Source of the DNA: Candidatus Methanoperedentaceae archaeon
GTDB taxonomy: Archaea; Halobacteriota; Methanosarcinia; Methanosarcinales; Methanoperedenaceae
NCBI GenBank assembly: GCA_014859785.1
Contig: JACUTP010000010.1
Location: forward strand, 1 to 21,288
DNA length: 21,288 bases
Direction of reading: 5' to 3'
Both the position numbers and the translations under genes were made by a program. The notes below the pieces were generated by a model that was not told where the DNA came from, made no database searches, and was given only the letters and a program-made list of their open reading frames with translations. The stretch's first letter is position 1. Every line of letters begins with the position of its first letter. Below, piece by piece: positions 1-7,740 of the stretch.

Positions 1-60
1 ATGCCGGCAATATATCTCTATGGCGTCAATAAACCGTTGGATTGGTGTTATAAAAGTTAA
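1..60 (+). CDS. Possible 3' end of a gene entering from the left (partial)
   Basis: Frame 1 is open from the first base to a TAA at 58-60 and reads as 19 plausible residues (MPAIYLYGV...DWCYKS). This would be the C-terminus of a protein whose body lies outside the window. The first ATG is probably internal. No family can be named from so few residues. The surface-glycan genes further right make a related function possible, but that is only a guess. Confidence 0.3.
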   Translation: MPAIYLYGVNKPLDWCYKS

Positions 61-126
61 ACTCCTAATTATATATATTCAATAATATAAATATCCTTAA
101 CAAACTTCTATAGAAAAGGTGTAAAT

Positions 127-444
127 ATGAAGACAAGAAAAAAATTCACACGCGAAGCAAAAATAACTCTTCTTCGTGAACTTGAGAATGGAAAAAGTTC
201 AGCACAGGTATGTCGAGAAAACGGTATCCATCCCTCAATGCTCTCCAAATGGAAACGGGAATACAAAGAAAATCCCGTGACAGCATTCAGCGGCAATGGT
301 AATATCAGCAAACCAGAAGCAAAATTAGCAGAATCAGGACGTCTTATAGGTCAGCTATATGCTGAAAATGCATTTTTAAAAAAAGTATTGACCAGCTTAG
401 AGGCCAAGCTGCAGGATCATCAAAAACAGAGAGAAGGGAACTGA
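127..444 (+). CDS. IS3-family transposase OrfA (HTH protein)
   Basis: This 105-residue protein is a typical IS3/IS911 OrfA. It has an N-terminal helix-turn-helix (about residues 5-50, including a GKSSAQVCRENGIHPSMLSKW motif) that would bind the element ends. A C-terminal leucine-rich helix (about 70-100, AENAFLKKVLTSLEAKL) is probably a coiled coil for multimerisation. The ATG is preceded by AAAGGTG (115-121), and a TATA-like stretch lies at 69-79. Seven consecutive A at 378-384, read as A_AAA_AAA in this frame, form a possible -1 slippery site. The OrfB frame is open from base 366, so an OrfAB fusion could be made here as in other IS3 elements. OrfA itself looks intact. Confidence 0.8.
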   Translation: MKTRKKFTREAKITLLRELENGKSSAQVCRENGIHPSMLSKWKREYKENPVTAFSGNGNISKPEAKLAESGRLIGQLYAENAFLKKVLTSLEAKLQDHQKQREGN

Positions 445-449
445 TCTAT

Positions 450-887
450 ATGACAATCCAAGACATGCATAAAGAGACAAATCAAATAAGCATAAGCAAA
501 GCATGCTCAGTTCTCGGAGTCTGCAGAAGTGGATACAACAAATGGATCAGACAGAATCAGACGCATTACTCTGATCCTGAAGAGATGAAACTCAAGAACG
601 AGATACATTCTATTGCAATAGATTTTCCCAGGTATGGATATCGACGGATAACAATCGAGCTGCATCGACGTGGATTTGAAACAAATCATAAGGTCGTTTA
701 TGAACTAATGAAGAGAGATAACCTTCTGTGCATAAAAAAGCAATTTGTCCCAAAAACAACTGATTCAAATATCAAAAAGTTCCTGGAAATAGTATATAAT
801 AAAAAGCGAGTTCATTCATCTATTGGGTATGTCACTCCAGAAGAATTTGAAATGTTTAAGGAAGTTTTAAGTAGCAATGTTTCTTAA
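450..887 (+). pseudogene. IS3-family transposase OrfB with the DDE catalytic core deleted
   Basis: This is a 145-residue open frame, whereas IS3 OrfB proteins usually have about 270-290 residues. Residues 1-107 match the N-terminal part of the family, the HTH_21 region with FPRYGYRRITIELHRRG and ending KKQFVPKTTDSN. At about base 770 the sequence jumps directly to the extreme C-terminal motif EIVYNKKRVHSSIGYVTPEE. The integrase (rve) domain between them, with its two Asp and one Glu that bind metal, is absent. The frame is kept across the join. The product could still bind or interfere but cannot catalyse transposition. The reading frame is -1 to OrfA, as is normal for the family. Confidence 0.75.
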
Positions 888-1243
888 CTGGTTGTACACA
901 AAATGGGGTTCACTCCATCGGCTTGAGGGATGCCTTCAATTGTGAACGGCTTCTATAGGTTTATCCTGCAGATTCCATCAATTGAATAATTATGAGGATA
1001 TATGTTATTCCGGCCCCCTTACTTCTCTAAGCGTGGACAAAAAAATTGAAATTTCAGACAGGATTAACATGATTGACATGATACGAACCAATCCTGTAAA
1101 TCCATTCAAAAAAATGATTGAAACAAAAAAAAGCCTGTAACGATATCGAAATATATTTATAATTTCCTATGCGTTAAATAATCAACAATAAATATCTAAG
1201 ATTAATGAATCTCTCCCGGTAATTAATAAAGGAAAAAATAAAG
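888..1243. other. Region between the IS and the surface-protein gene, without a convincing gene
   Basis: Bases 893-918 resemble the right end of the IS. The frame from 946 to the TAA at 1138-1140 is open for 64 codons, with a possible GTG at 1033 and a lysine-rich end (FKKMIETKKSL). It has no good ribosome binding site and no recognisable family, so it may be a gene remnant next to the IS or chance. From 1141 on the sequence is AT-rich and looks like promoter DNA. Confidence 0.4.
1154..1162 (+). promoter_or_regulatory. Candidate TATA box upstream of the surface-protein gene
   Basis: The bases tatttataa lie in an AT-rich stretch about 85 bp before the ATG at 1244. An archaeal start site about 25 bp downstream would give a leader of roughly 60 nt containing the AAAGGA at 1228-1233. 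This is inferred from sequence appearance only. Confidence 0.3.
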
Positions 1244-2200
1244 ATGACACCCATCTCAAAAAACCCCATCCTGGCTGCAAACCTCCTCTATTTCCTCCTG
1301 ATCCTCCTCATGTCACTCGCATCAGCACTTGTCCTCCCGTCCATACTACCCCAGCCCGAAAAAACACCTCCTGAAGAACCCTATGTCTCAATCGGGTGCG
1401 ACCGTGTTATCTGGAACGGTGATGACCTTAAACTACCTGTCACGGTCAGGAACATCGAAAACCCGCAATACCAGTGGACAATTGACGGGGAAAACGCAAC
1501 AGGCGCCATAAATTTTGACATGGGAGAGCACCTTGTAATCCTTAACGTAAAATCAGGTAGCAACACCTACCAGGCAAAAAAAACCGTTATAGTGGTTGAT
1601 TCAATAAACGGCATCTCACTGAACGATGCCGCCGCATCAGTAAGCCAGCGGAGATTCCAGACACTCTATAACGGCAGGAAAACGGGAGTGAAAGGAGTGT
1701 TTGTTTCAGTCGATTCAAATCCGCCGCAGGAAGTCAATTCCTGCGGGCAGGTAACCACAAAACCACTGCCGGCAGGGCAGCATTCATGGAATGCTGAGTA
1801 TCAGGGCAAAACGCTCGCATCAGGAACATTTGACATAAAAGAGGCGACCATGGCTGAACTCTCACGAATTGAGGTTGCCTCGAAATACACAGCAGGTGAT
1901 ACCGTTAACGGAAAAATAATAGTGATGAACACAGGTTCAACAACCTTAACGCAACTTGGTATCAACACCCTTGTTATTAACCACAAGTTCGAATGGATGG
2001 GTGATGCTGCACGGATGGAATATTCCGGGAATTACAACCCCGGGATAAAGCCGGGTGACGAATATACCATTCCTATCAGGGTTACCATACCAGCAGAAGT
2101 AAAAGGGATAAGACCAGCAGGAAAATACTCTATTACCATCGACCTTGTACTCAACAACCAGGTGGTGGACAGGAAAGTCGTGTACACCAGAGTCGAATGA
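1244..2200 (+). CDS. Membrane-anchored extracytoplasmic protein with Ig/CARDB-like domains
   Basis: This is a 318-residue protein of unknown function. Residues 11-34 form one strongly hydrophobic segment (LAANLLYFLLILLMSLASAL), either a signal anchor or a signal peptide, followed by a proline-rich linker. The remainder is beta-rich. A first Ig-like part covers about 45-120 (with QYQWTIDGENATG) and a second about 130-200. The C-terminal 110 residues have the look of a CARDB/NEW3-type fold (AGDTVNGKIIVMNTGS, then KPGDEYTIPIRVTIP). Only two Cys are seen in the exposed part. AAAGGA at 1228-1233 lies 10 nt before the ATG. The gene is followed at 75 bp by a flippase gene, which suggests a role at the cell surface, perhaps in adhesion or glycan display. 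No enzyme motif was found. Confidence 0.75.
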   Translation: MTPISKNPILAANLLYFLLILLMSLASALVLPSILPQPEKTPPEEPYVSIGCDRVIWNGDDLKLPVTVRNIENPQYQWTIDGENATGAINFDMGEHLVILNVKSGSNTYQAKKTVIVVDSINGISLNDAAASVSQRRFQTLYNGRKTGVKGVFVSVDSNPPQEVNSCGQVTTKPLPAGQHSWNAEYQGKTLASGTFDIKEATMAELSRIEVASKYTAGDTVNGKIIVMNTGSTTLTQLGINTLVINHKFEWMGDAARMEYSGNYNPGIKPGDEYTIPIRVTIPAEVKGIRPAGKYSITIDLVLNNQVVDRKVVYTRVE

Positions 2201-2274
2201 AAGGTTTTACAGGAGAACTTTTCGCTCGTTTTCAATAATTATAACATCTCAGAATCGATTAAAGGAACGGTAAT

Positions 2275-3714
2275 ATGGGCTCCTTAGCAAGAGGCACGTT
2301 ATATTTCATGTTCGTCCAGGCAGGCTTTATGGCAAGCGGATATATCATCCACGCAAGTCTTGGAAGGCTCCTGGGTCCTGCAGCCTACGGCATCTTCGGG
2401 GTAATTATATCGCTCATGACACTGGTGAATGTCATGCTTGTTGCAGGTGTGCCGCAGGCAGGATCCAGGTTTATTGCAATAGCAAATGAGACCGTGGGGG
2501 CAATAAAAAAAGCTACTCTCAATTTACAGGTAATTCTCTCACTTGCGGTTTTTGCGCTGTACTTCCTGTTATCCCCCCTTATTGCAGGTATTCTGGGCGA
2601 TCCCGCGCTTTCAGGTTACATCAGGGCCTCGGCGTTTGTCATCCCTGTATATGCCCTTGACGCCCTTTACTGTGGATTTTTAAACGGGCTGCGTCTGTAC
2701 GGCAGGCAGGCTGTTACTCTGTTTCTTTATTCCATAGCAAAGGTTGTGGGTACCGTTGGTCTGGTAATGCTTGGCTTTGCCATCTACGGCGCCATTGCAG
2801 GGTATCTTCTTGGACCTCTGGTGGGTCTTGGCATCGGATGGTACTATCTGAGGGGAACAGGGAAATGTCAAAACTCCGGGAATTTCCCTGCCAGAAAGAT
2901 TATTGACTTTGCTTATCCAGTAATCATATTTTCATTCTCCCTGTTGTTTTTGATGAGTACAGATCTTTTTCTCGTAAAGATGATAATAGGAGAGGACGTG
3001 CAGGCAGGCTTCTATACAGCAGCCTCCACATTGTCGAGATTACCTTACTATATTCTCACGGGACTGGGTTTTGCTCTTTTTCCTGCGGTTTCAAAATCAG
3101 TTGCAGCAAAAGATACAGCGCAGACCGGAAAGTACATCAGGGAGTCCATGAGGTACCTGGTGCTTCTCATCCTTCCCGTCACATTTATTATAAGCGCAAG
3201 CTCAGAAGCTCTTATCGGGCTCTTTTATTCCGATCAGTACGCACCTGCTTCATACCCCCTGGCAATACTTGTATTCGGTCTTGCAGCTTTCACCCTGTTT
3301 AACATCCTGGCAACCGTAATAAACGCCGCCGGAAGACCGAAAATTCCAATGTTTATAGCGGCTGCCCTGATTCCGGTAGCCATCGGGTTAAACTCATTTC
3401 TCATCCCTGCCTACCACCTCGCAGGTGCAGCGATGGCAACCACCATCACAGGGCTGGCAGGTTTAATACTGGTTTCTGTGTACGTCCTGAAGGAATTCGG
3501 GGTGCTGATGGAAATAGCCTCGTTTACAAAGATGCTCTTTGCGTCGCTGGTTGTATTTATAATAATCCTGGCAGTTCCTGTAAGCGGGCTTATCCTGCCG
3601 CTCTGGTATGCGCTCCTGTTCGGGATATATTTAAGTGTCCTCATCCTGATAAAGGAATTCAATAAAAATGAGCTCGAAATCCTGGCCAGGATTTTAACTA
3701 AAAGAGACGGGTGA
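2275..3714 (+). CDS. Oligosaccharide/polysaccharide flippase (MOP superfamily, Wzx-like)
   Basis: This 479-residue polytopic membrane protein has about 12-14 hydrophobic segments spread along its length. The N-terminus (GTLYFMFVQAGFMASGY, then GRLLGPAAYGIFGVI) is the characteristic opening of the Polysacc_synt family. The second half (about 330-470, with NAAGRPKIPM and HLAGAAMATT) matches the C-terminal half of the same family. Such proteins move lipid-linked oligosaccharides from the inner to the outer face of the membrane for S-layer or surface-glycan assembly. AAAGGA at 2261-2266 lies 8 nt before the ATG. The neighbours, an exported beta-rich protein before it and a GT-C-like protein after it, fit a surface-glycan locus. 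The exact lipid-linked substrate cannot be read from the sequence. Confidence 0.85.
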   Translation: MGSLARGTLYFMFVQAGFMASGYIIHASLGRLLGPAAYGIFGVIISLMTLVNVMLVAGVPQAGSRFIAIANETVGAIKKATLNLQVILSLAVFALYFLLSPLIAGILGDPALSGYIRASAFVIPVYALDALYCGFLNGLRLYGRQAVTLFLYSIAKVVGTVGLVMLGFAIYGAIAGYLLGPLVGLGIGWYYLRGTGKCQNSGNFPARKIIDFAYPVIIFSFSLLFLMSTDLFLVKMIIGEDVQAGFYTAASTLSRLPYYILTGLGFALFPAVSKSVAAKDTAQTGKYIRESMRYLVLLILPVTFIISASSEALIGLFYSDQYAPASYPLAILVFGLAAFTLFNILATVINAAGRPKIPMFIAAALIPVAIGLNSFLIPAYHLAGAAMATTITGLAGLILVSVYVLKEFGVLMEIASFTKMLFASLVVFIIILAVPVSGLILPLWYALLFGIYLSVLILIKEFNKNELEILARILTKRDG

Positions 3715-3719
3715 TTTGA

Positions 3720-3788
3720 TTGAAATATAAATGGATTATATTTATTCCGGAACCTTCTGGCGCCGTTGAAGAGGCGGCTGCAGAATGA
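3720..3788 (+). CDS. Possible 22-residue leader peptide coupled to the next gene
   Basis: A TTG at 3720, six bases after GGTGA (3710-3714), opens a frame of 22 codons (LKYKWIIFIPEP...EEAAAE). Its TGA overlaps the next start codon as ATGA at 3785-3788. The peptide has a hydrophobic front and an acidic tail and no recognised family. It could be a translational-coupling leader or simply chance. Confidence 0.2.
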   Translation: MKYKWIIFIPEPSGAVEEAAAE

Positions 3789-5362
3789 GTAAAGAAATAA
3801 TAAGGGCCTCCTTTTACCAGCTTTTAATAATATACGCGATACTTGTTTTTCTAACCGATCTGGGTACCATCTCAAAATACACCCTGCATTTCGGTATATT
3901 TGCCATTGTAATTGCTGTTTTTGGCGCCCTGTCCATTAGAAAGGGTGATAACAATGAGATAAGGTTTCCACCTGTATTGATAGCCCTTCCTTTTATCATC
4001 ATTATTATCTCCAGGTTCATTCCCTATCTGAACAACAGCATTCCGCTGGGCTATGATCCCGGGATTTACAAATATGTAATGGAGATGTACCTGGAAAGCC
4101 TGCCAGGTCTTCCAAAAGAAAATACAGACCTCTGGGTGAAAAGCTGGTCTCCTCCCGGTTTATTTGTGATCACAGACCTGCTTTATTTGATTGGCTTTGA
4201 TACCCATGCTATTTTAACCCGGGTCTTTATTTTTTTTGAACTGCTGCTGGCTCTGGGGATTTATGTTACAACAAGCAGGTTTTTTGGAAAGGGAACTGGA
4301 ATTCTGTCGCTTTTTATATACTCAATCTCGATAACCCAGTACGAAGTATTCTGGTATCTGTATTACAAGAACGTTGTTGCTCTTTTCATCATGCTAATCG
4401 CCCTATATTTTTTAAAATCCCGCAAATACCTGCCCTTCATCATTACAGCTTCATTTGTGGGCGCTGTGCACAGACCAACCTTTCTGATATTCGGTTTGAT
4501 ATATCTCGGCTATATCATTTCCTGTAGAAAAGAATATATTAAAAACGTTTTAGCCGGCGCGATTATTTTAGGACTTACGCTGACCTTTTACACCCGGAAC
4601 ATAAGGGAAGCGATATTTAATAACATCGAGCCAATAATTACTGCGAACATTGGTGCCGGGACCTTTATTTCACTCTCAACCTATCAGTCCCTGTCGTTAT
4701 CTTATCTTCCGTTTGCTCTGCTTGGATTCTTTATACTTGCAAGGAGGAAAGATTTCAACCTCTTTTTCCTCTGGTTTTTGATAACCGGAGTGATAGTGTA
4801 CTTCAAGCTGATATTTTTCAACAGGTTTATTATTCACCTCGATGTGGCAATGATAATCCTTGCCTCCTTTGGGTTTTATGAACTCATAAAACTTAATAAA
4901 AGGATCGGGACTGCTGCACTGCTTATTTTGTTCTTATCTTCCCTGCTCGTAATGAATCAGAATATCAGTGACACAAAGCCGCTTATCAGTGAGAAAGAGC
5001 TGGATATAATAAAACAATTCAACTATGTAGAGAGCGACGCATATGTCATGTCCACATCAAGTTACTATTCACTCTGGATCCTGGGCTACAGCGGGAGAAA
5101 AACTATTGCGCCAGGGTTGTTTGATTATAATAAGTGGAATCTTGAAGAATGGGAGATATTCTGGGAAACAGGCGAGAAAGAGAAAGCTGTCGAGATGCTT
5201 GATGCTTATGAAAGACCATTGTACATTTATTTAGGGGAAAGGAGCAGGATAAATGAGAAAAAATTTGAAAACGGGTGTTTTGATAAAATACTCCAGGAGA
5301 ATTCAATAAAGATATACAGGGCTGTATGTAATAATACGGATATGCGGCAGGATTATAGTTAG
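3785..5362 (+). CDS. Polytopic membrane glycosyltransferase of the GT-C type (PMT/ArnT-like fold)
   Basis: This is a 525-residue protein with about 10-12 hydrophobic segments in residues 10-390 and a soluble C-terminal part of about 130 residues. The first outer loop contains GYDPGIYKYVMEMY with Asp91, and Trp-Ser-Pro-Pro-Gly follows at 121-125. An acidic residue in the first loop and a nearby PP motif are typical of GT-C enzymes, which transfer sugars from polyprenyl-phosphate donors on the outer face of the membrane. No exact subfamily is assigned. The gene lies 70 bp after the flippase on the same strand and is probably in the same transcript. GAAGAGG at 3767-3773 may be its ribosome binding site. 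It could also be an O-antigen-ligase or mannosyltransferase-like protein. Confidence 0.6.
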   Translation: MSKEIIRASFYQLLIIYAILVFLTDLGTISKYTLHFGIFAIVIAVFGALSIRKGDNNEIRFPPVLIALPFIIIIISRFIPYLNNSIPLGYDPGIYKYVMEMYLESLPGLPKENTDLWVKSWSPPGLFVITDLLYLIGFDTHAILTRVFIFFELLLALGIYVTTSRFFGKGTGILSLFIYSISITQYEVFWYLYYKNVVALFIMLIALYFLKSRKYLPFIITASFVGAVHRPTFLIFGLIYLGYIISCRKEYIKNVLAGAIILGLTLTFYTRNIREAIFNNIEPIITANIGAGTFISLSTYQSLSLSYLPFALLGFFILARRKDFNLFFLWFLITGVIVYFKLIFFNRFIIHLDVAMIILASFGFYELIKLNKRIGTAALLILFLSSLLVMNQNISDTKPLISEKELDIIKQFNYVESDAYVMSTSSYYSLWILGYSGRKTIAPGLFDYNKWNLEEWEIFWETGEKEKAVEMLDAYERPLYIYLGERSRINEKKFENGCFDKILQENSIKIYRAVCNNTDMRQDYS

Positions 5363-5367
5363 GAACC

Positions 5368-5380
5368 TGACATAGTGTCA
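5368..5380. repeat. Short dyad TGACA-TAG-TGTCA
   Basis: The arms are perfect 5-bp inverted repeats around a 3-base centre, just after the stop codon of the GT-C-like gene. It may be a small protein-binding site or chance. It is too short to be a convincing terminator. Confidence 0.25.
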
Positions 5381-5460
5381 AATGCCCCTCTAAAATTTCT
5401 TTACTTGGATTGATTCTCATTTTCTTTGTTATGTTCTCTAATAATTTCCAAATAAAAAAA

Positions 5461-5472
5461 AGGAGATGATCC
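5461..5472 (+). promoter_or_regulatory. Near-perfect Shine-Dalgarno sequence of the decayed DUF1670-like gene
   Basis: The bases aggagatgatcc directly before the ATG at 5474 match the full anti-Shine-Dalgarno complement (ggaggtgatcc) at all but one position. It is the strongest ribosome binding site in the window, although the gene it serves is broken. Confidence 0.6.
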
Positions 5473-5473
5473 A

Positions 5474-5781
5474 ATGACTTCAAATATTGCAGGAAAAAGC
5501 ATCGGGTCAGCCATCAAATCACTTCTCAATTCTGAATATAAGTTCATGGGAGGAGAAAAGGTTTAGGAAATAGGAGAGCCATAACGCATAAAAAGATGAT
5601 AATCGGGCATTTTCTGAAGAATGTGCCCACTCCTGATATATCGAGAATTACTGGTCATACTGAGGAAGCATGTGACCGAGATATAAAAGCTTACAAAAGC
5701 ATAAGAACCCTTTACGGTAGCATGAATCAGAATGAAATTGCCAGAACTCTGAATATGAGTGAATCAGTAGTTAAGGAATAG
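5474..5781 (+). pseudogene. Decayed DUF1670-like gene (internal deletion and frameshift)
   Basis: Two pieces in different frames read as the two ends of one protein. The first, 5474-5566, begins MTSNIAGKSIGSAIKSLLNS, continues EYKFMGGEKV and then stops. The second, in another frame, reads ITHKKMIIGHFLKN from 5581, includes RITGHTEEACDR and SIRTLYGSMNQNEIARTLNM, and ends at TAG 5781. From memory this resembles archaeal DUF1670-like proteins of about 250-300 residues that start with a KSIGSAI...EEYKF segment and end with SHK and helix-turn-helix-like repeats. The middle is missing and the frame changes near 5560. The C-terminal end also appears cut short by the TAG. The function of the family is unknown, and a DNA-binding role is suggested only by the helix-turn-helix-like repeats. 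Confidence 0.5.
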
Positions 5782-5799
5782 AATGCATTGAAATTTATT

Positions 5800-5832
5800 C
5801 CGGTGTCAGCTACTTGAGCTTTTCTTCACCGG
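5800..5832. terminator. Possible inverted repeat at the 3' end of the S16 protease gene
   Basis: The arms ccggtg (5800-5805) and caccgg (5827-5832) face each other across 21 bases that contain a smaller agct/agct pair. The structure spans the stop codon of the minus-strand protease gene, where two transcripts would converge. No long T-tract follows on the minus strand, so a terminator role is weakly supported. Confidence 0.2.
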
Positions 5833-7706
5833 TTTCTGTGTTTCCTGAACCTGCTCATAAATAGAATAACAGCAATAGCCATCACCGCCCCCACAGCAGG
5901 CACTTCTATTTTTGTTTTGTCTTTAACCGGCGTTATAACTGGCGTCGTGACCATCGCGGTTTCGGTTTCAGGCACAGGCGTCAACGCGGGCTTAACAGGC
6001 GTCAGGTTGGATGGAACAGCATAGGAATTCAGCACCACTGATGTCTTGGCAACCATCTTGGAATAGGTGTACTGGGAAATCTGGTCATATGCGCCAGACA
6101 TGGTCTCCCCGAACTCATAGGCACTTACAGCAAGTGTTGGCTCAACTCCTGCCAGACGGGCTTCGTTTATTGCGACTTTTGCTGCATTTGCACTGTCTTC
6201 TACCTTTCGTGTGGCATCTTCCTGTCCCAGCAATCCGATAGTAGTACTGGATTTTACAGTTGCCTGTAGCGAATCAAAAATAGCGCCTGCATAGTACCCG
6301 CGTTCCATTTCTGTTCTGGCATGTTTTATATCCTCATCAGCACCTGATAAGAGCGCGGGATGACCTTCAACTTCAATAAGAATTGTCTGGATATATGTAT
6401 TCAGGGACTGTGCCTGGCTCAGGTACCAGCCTGCACGGTCTTTAAGTATTTCCTCGGGCACGGTTTTTCCAGCAGGTATTGCAAGTGTCAACCACCACTG
6501 TGCAGTACGCGCCCGTTCATTAGCAAAAGCAAGGGAAGAAATCTTATCATCAACTATTCTTATTTCCAGAGCCTCATCAAGTTTTGACCTTGCGGCTGTT
6601 ATACGCGACTCGGCTGCACCCACAGCTTCAACATCGAAGACGCCATACAACTTGAAATCTTCAAGGTCACCCTCTGAATGTTGAATCTGGTTTTTAACCC
6701 TGTCTGCCAGCATGTTAAGGTATTCCTCCTTATTTTCTGCCATATTGTAACCTTCACTCCACTGGATATAGCGCATAACATACATTGAGTTAAAATAAAA
6801 GGATGTTGCAGCATAGTATTTTTCCTCCTCATACATTTTATCAGCCATGCTAATTGTATTTTCTGCCTGCCCAAGGAACTCATTTTTCTGTGCAATTGAT
6901 TCGGTATTATCATACATTTCCTTAGCCTCTTCCTGAAGACTTGTGGCAAGGGGTTTTAATAGGCTGATATACTGGGTTGTCAGGACAACACCTTCATAGA
7001 CCGGCTTTTTAATCTCGTGCCCGGTAAAAGCATAAACAGCGTCATAGATTGTACTGACTTCACGTATCGTTACGTTAAGTTCGTTTCCGCGCTTTACAAG
7101 GTCAACTGTTTCTTCGACAGTTTCAGGGAGTATAAACGGCTGTCTTGACCTGGTAATGCTTTTCTGAACCGTAACTTCGCTCTGTCCCTCCGGGATAAGG
7201 AAAAGAGTGGCATTGCTGGCAGCTACTGCTTCCAGTTTGAACGGGATGCCGCCAACGGGTCCGATTGACTCATCAGGGTTAATCATGCCTGTCATGACGA
7301 TTCCCGGTTTTAGTGTCCAGTTGTTTACAGCAGCAATGGTTGCGACAGTCAGTGCCCCGCCTGCTGAAGGTCCACCGATAATTGGGGTGGGAATATCAAT
7401 GATATAGTAGAAATTGTATTTCCTCTGGTCAATTCCCAGAACGTCTGAGGTTACCATTGCGGCAAGCCTGGCAGAACCCTGTAGGTCAACCTGCGTGTAC
7501 GGGCTCGTATCAACAAAAACGTGCCCTGTCCCGTTTGTCACAATTACTTCAGCACTCAGTAGAACGCCTTTTTCCCCGTCTTCGCCGCTTCGATAGGCAA
7601 CTACCGGAATGGTTACACCTTCTTCCAGGGCGCCGGCAATGCCGGGTATTAACAGGAATAACAGAAATACCAGTATAGTAAAGAAGAGTTTATATTTCAT
7701 TTGCAT
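5826..7706 (-). CDS. Membrane-anchored extracytoplasmic Lon-type serine protease (S16)
   Basis: This is a 626-residue protein without the AAA+ domain of true Lon. Residues 7-26 are a signal peptide (LFFTILVFLLFLLIPGIAGA). Residues about 30-215 form an S16 peptidase domain with the Ser motif PIIGGPSAGGALT (Ser114) and the Lys motif PVGGIPFKLEAV (Lys157). The 43-residue spacing equals that of the Ser/Lys dyad in E. coli Lon, so it is probably active. The middle (about 245-560) is helical and rich in Glu and Ala. A Thr/Pro-rich stalk (about 570-595) leads to a C-terminal membrane segment (about 600-617) and a basic tail. It should therefore act outside the membrane, perhaps on surface proteins. 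Two starts are possible, ATG 7706 or ATG 7700. The AAGGA four nt before the first gives a better spacing to the second. Confidence 0.85.
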   Translation of the reverse strand: MQMKYKLFFTILVFLLFLLIPGIAGALEEGVTIPVVAYRSGEDGEKGVLLSAEVIVTNGTGHVFVDTSPYTQVDLQGSARLAAMVTSDVLGIDQRKYNFYYIIDIPTPIIGGPSAGGALTVATIAAVNNWTLKPGIVMTGMINPDESIGPVGGIPFKLEAVAASNATLFLIPEGQSEVTVQKSITRSRQPFILPETVEETVDLVKRGNELNVTIREVSTIYDAVYAFTGHEIKKPVYEGVVLTTQYISLLKPLATSLQEEAKEMYDNTESIAQKNEFLGQAENTISMADKMYEEEKYYAATSFYFNSMYVMRYIQWSEGYNMAENKEEYLNMLADRVKNQIQHSEGDLEDFKLYGVFDVEAVGAAESRITAARSKLDEALEIRIVDDKISSLAFANERARTAQWWLTLAIPAGKTVPEEILKDRAGWYLSQAQSLNTYIQTILIEVEGHPALLSGADEDIKHARTEMERGYYAGAIFDSLQATVKSSTTIGLLGQEDATRKVEDSANAAKVAINEARLAGVEPTLAVSAYEFGETMSGAYDQISQYTYSKMVAKTSVVLNSYAVPSNLTPVKPALTPVPETETAMVTTPVITPVKDKTKIEVPAVGAVMAIAVILFMSRFRKHRNR

Positions 7707-7730
7707 TTTTCCTTATACATAATCATATAT

Positions 7731-7740
7731 TGTATAAAAT
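7731..7740. promoter_or_regulatory. Shared TATA element in a divergent promoter
   Basis: The bases tgtataaaat lie in the 54-bp gap between the two divergent genes. The centre is about 25 bp from the ATG at 7761 and about 30 bp from the ATG at 7706 on the other strand. An archaeal start site 25 bp from the box would make the plus transcript leaderless and leave only a few bases before the minus-strand ATG. This is inferred from spacing. Confidence 0.4.

Larger units (their letters stand above)
127..918 (+). mobile_element. Defective IS3-family insertion sequence
   Basis: The element consists of an OrfA/OrfB transposase pair in the usual IS3 arrangement, with OrfB in the -1 frame relative to OrfA. 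It is followed by a stretch at 893-918 (ttgtacacaaaatggggttc, then actcca) that has the look of an IS3 terminal repeat ending in CA. The inverse of that sequence is not found in bases 1-126, so the left end is missing or diverged. OrfB lacks its catalytic core, so the copy cannot move by itself. The left boundary given is simply the first base of OrfA. Confidence 0.65.

Noticed and set aside
3411..3875. 154-codon minus-strand frame across the flippase and GT-C genes
   Set aside because: It is antisense to two better-supported genes and has a basic, Ser-rich composition typical of shadow frames.
5103..5483. 126-codon minus-strand frame at the GT-C gene end
   Set aside because: Most of it is antisense to the GT-C coding region and no protein family is apparent.
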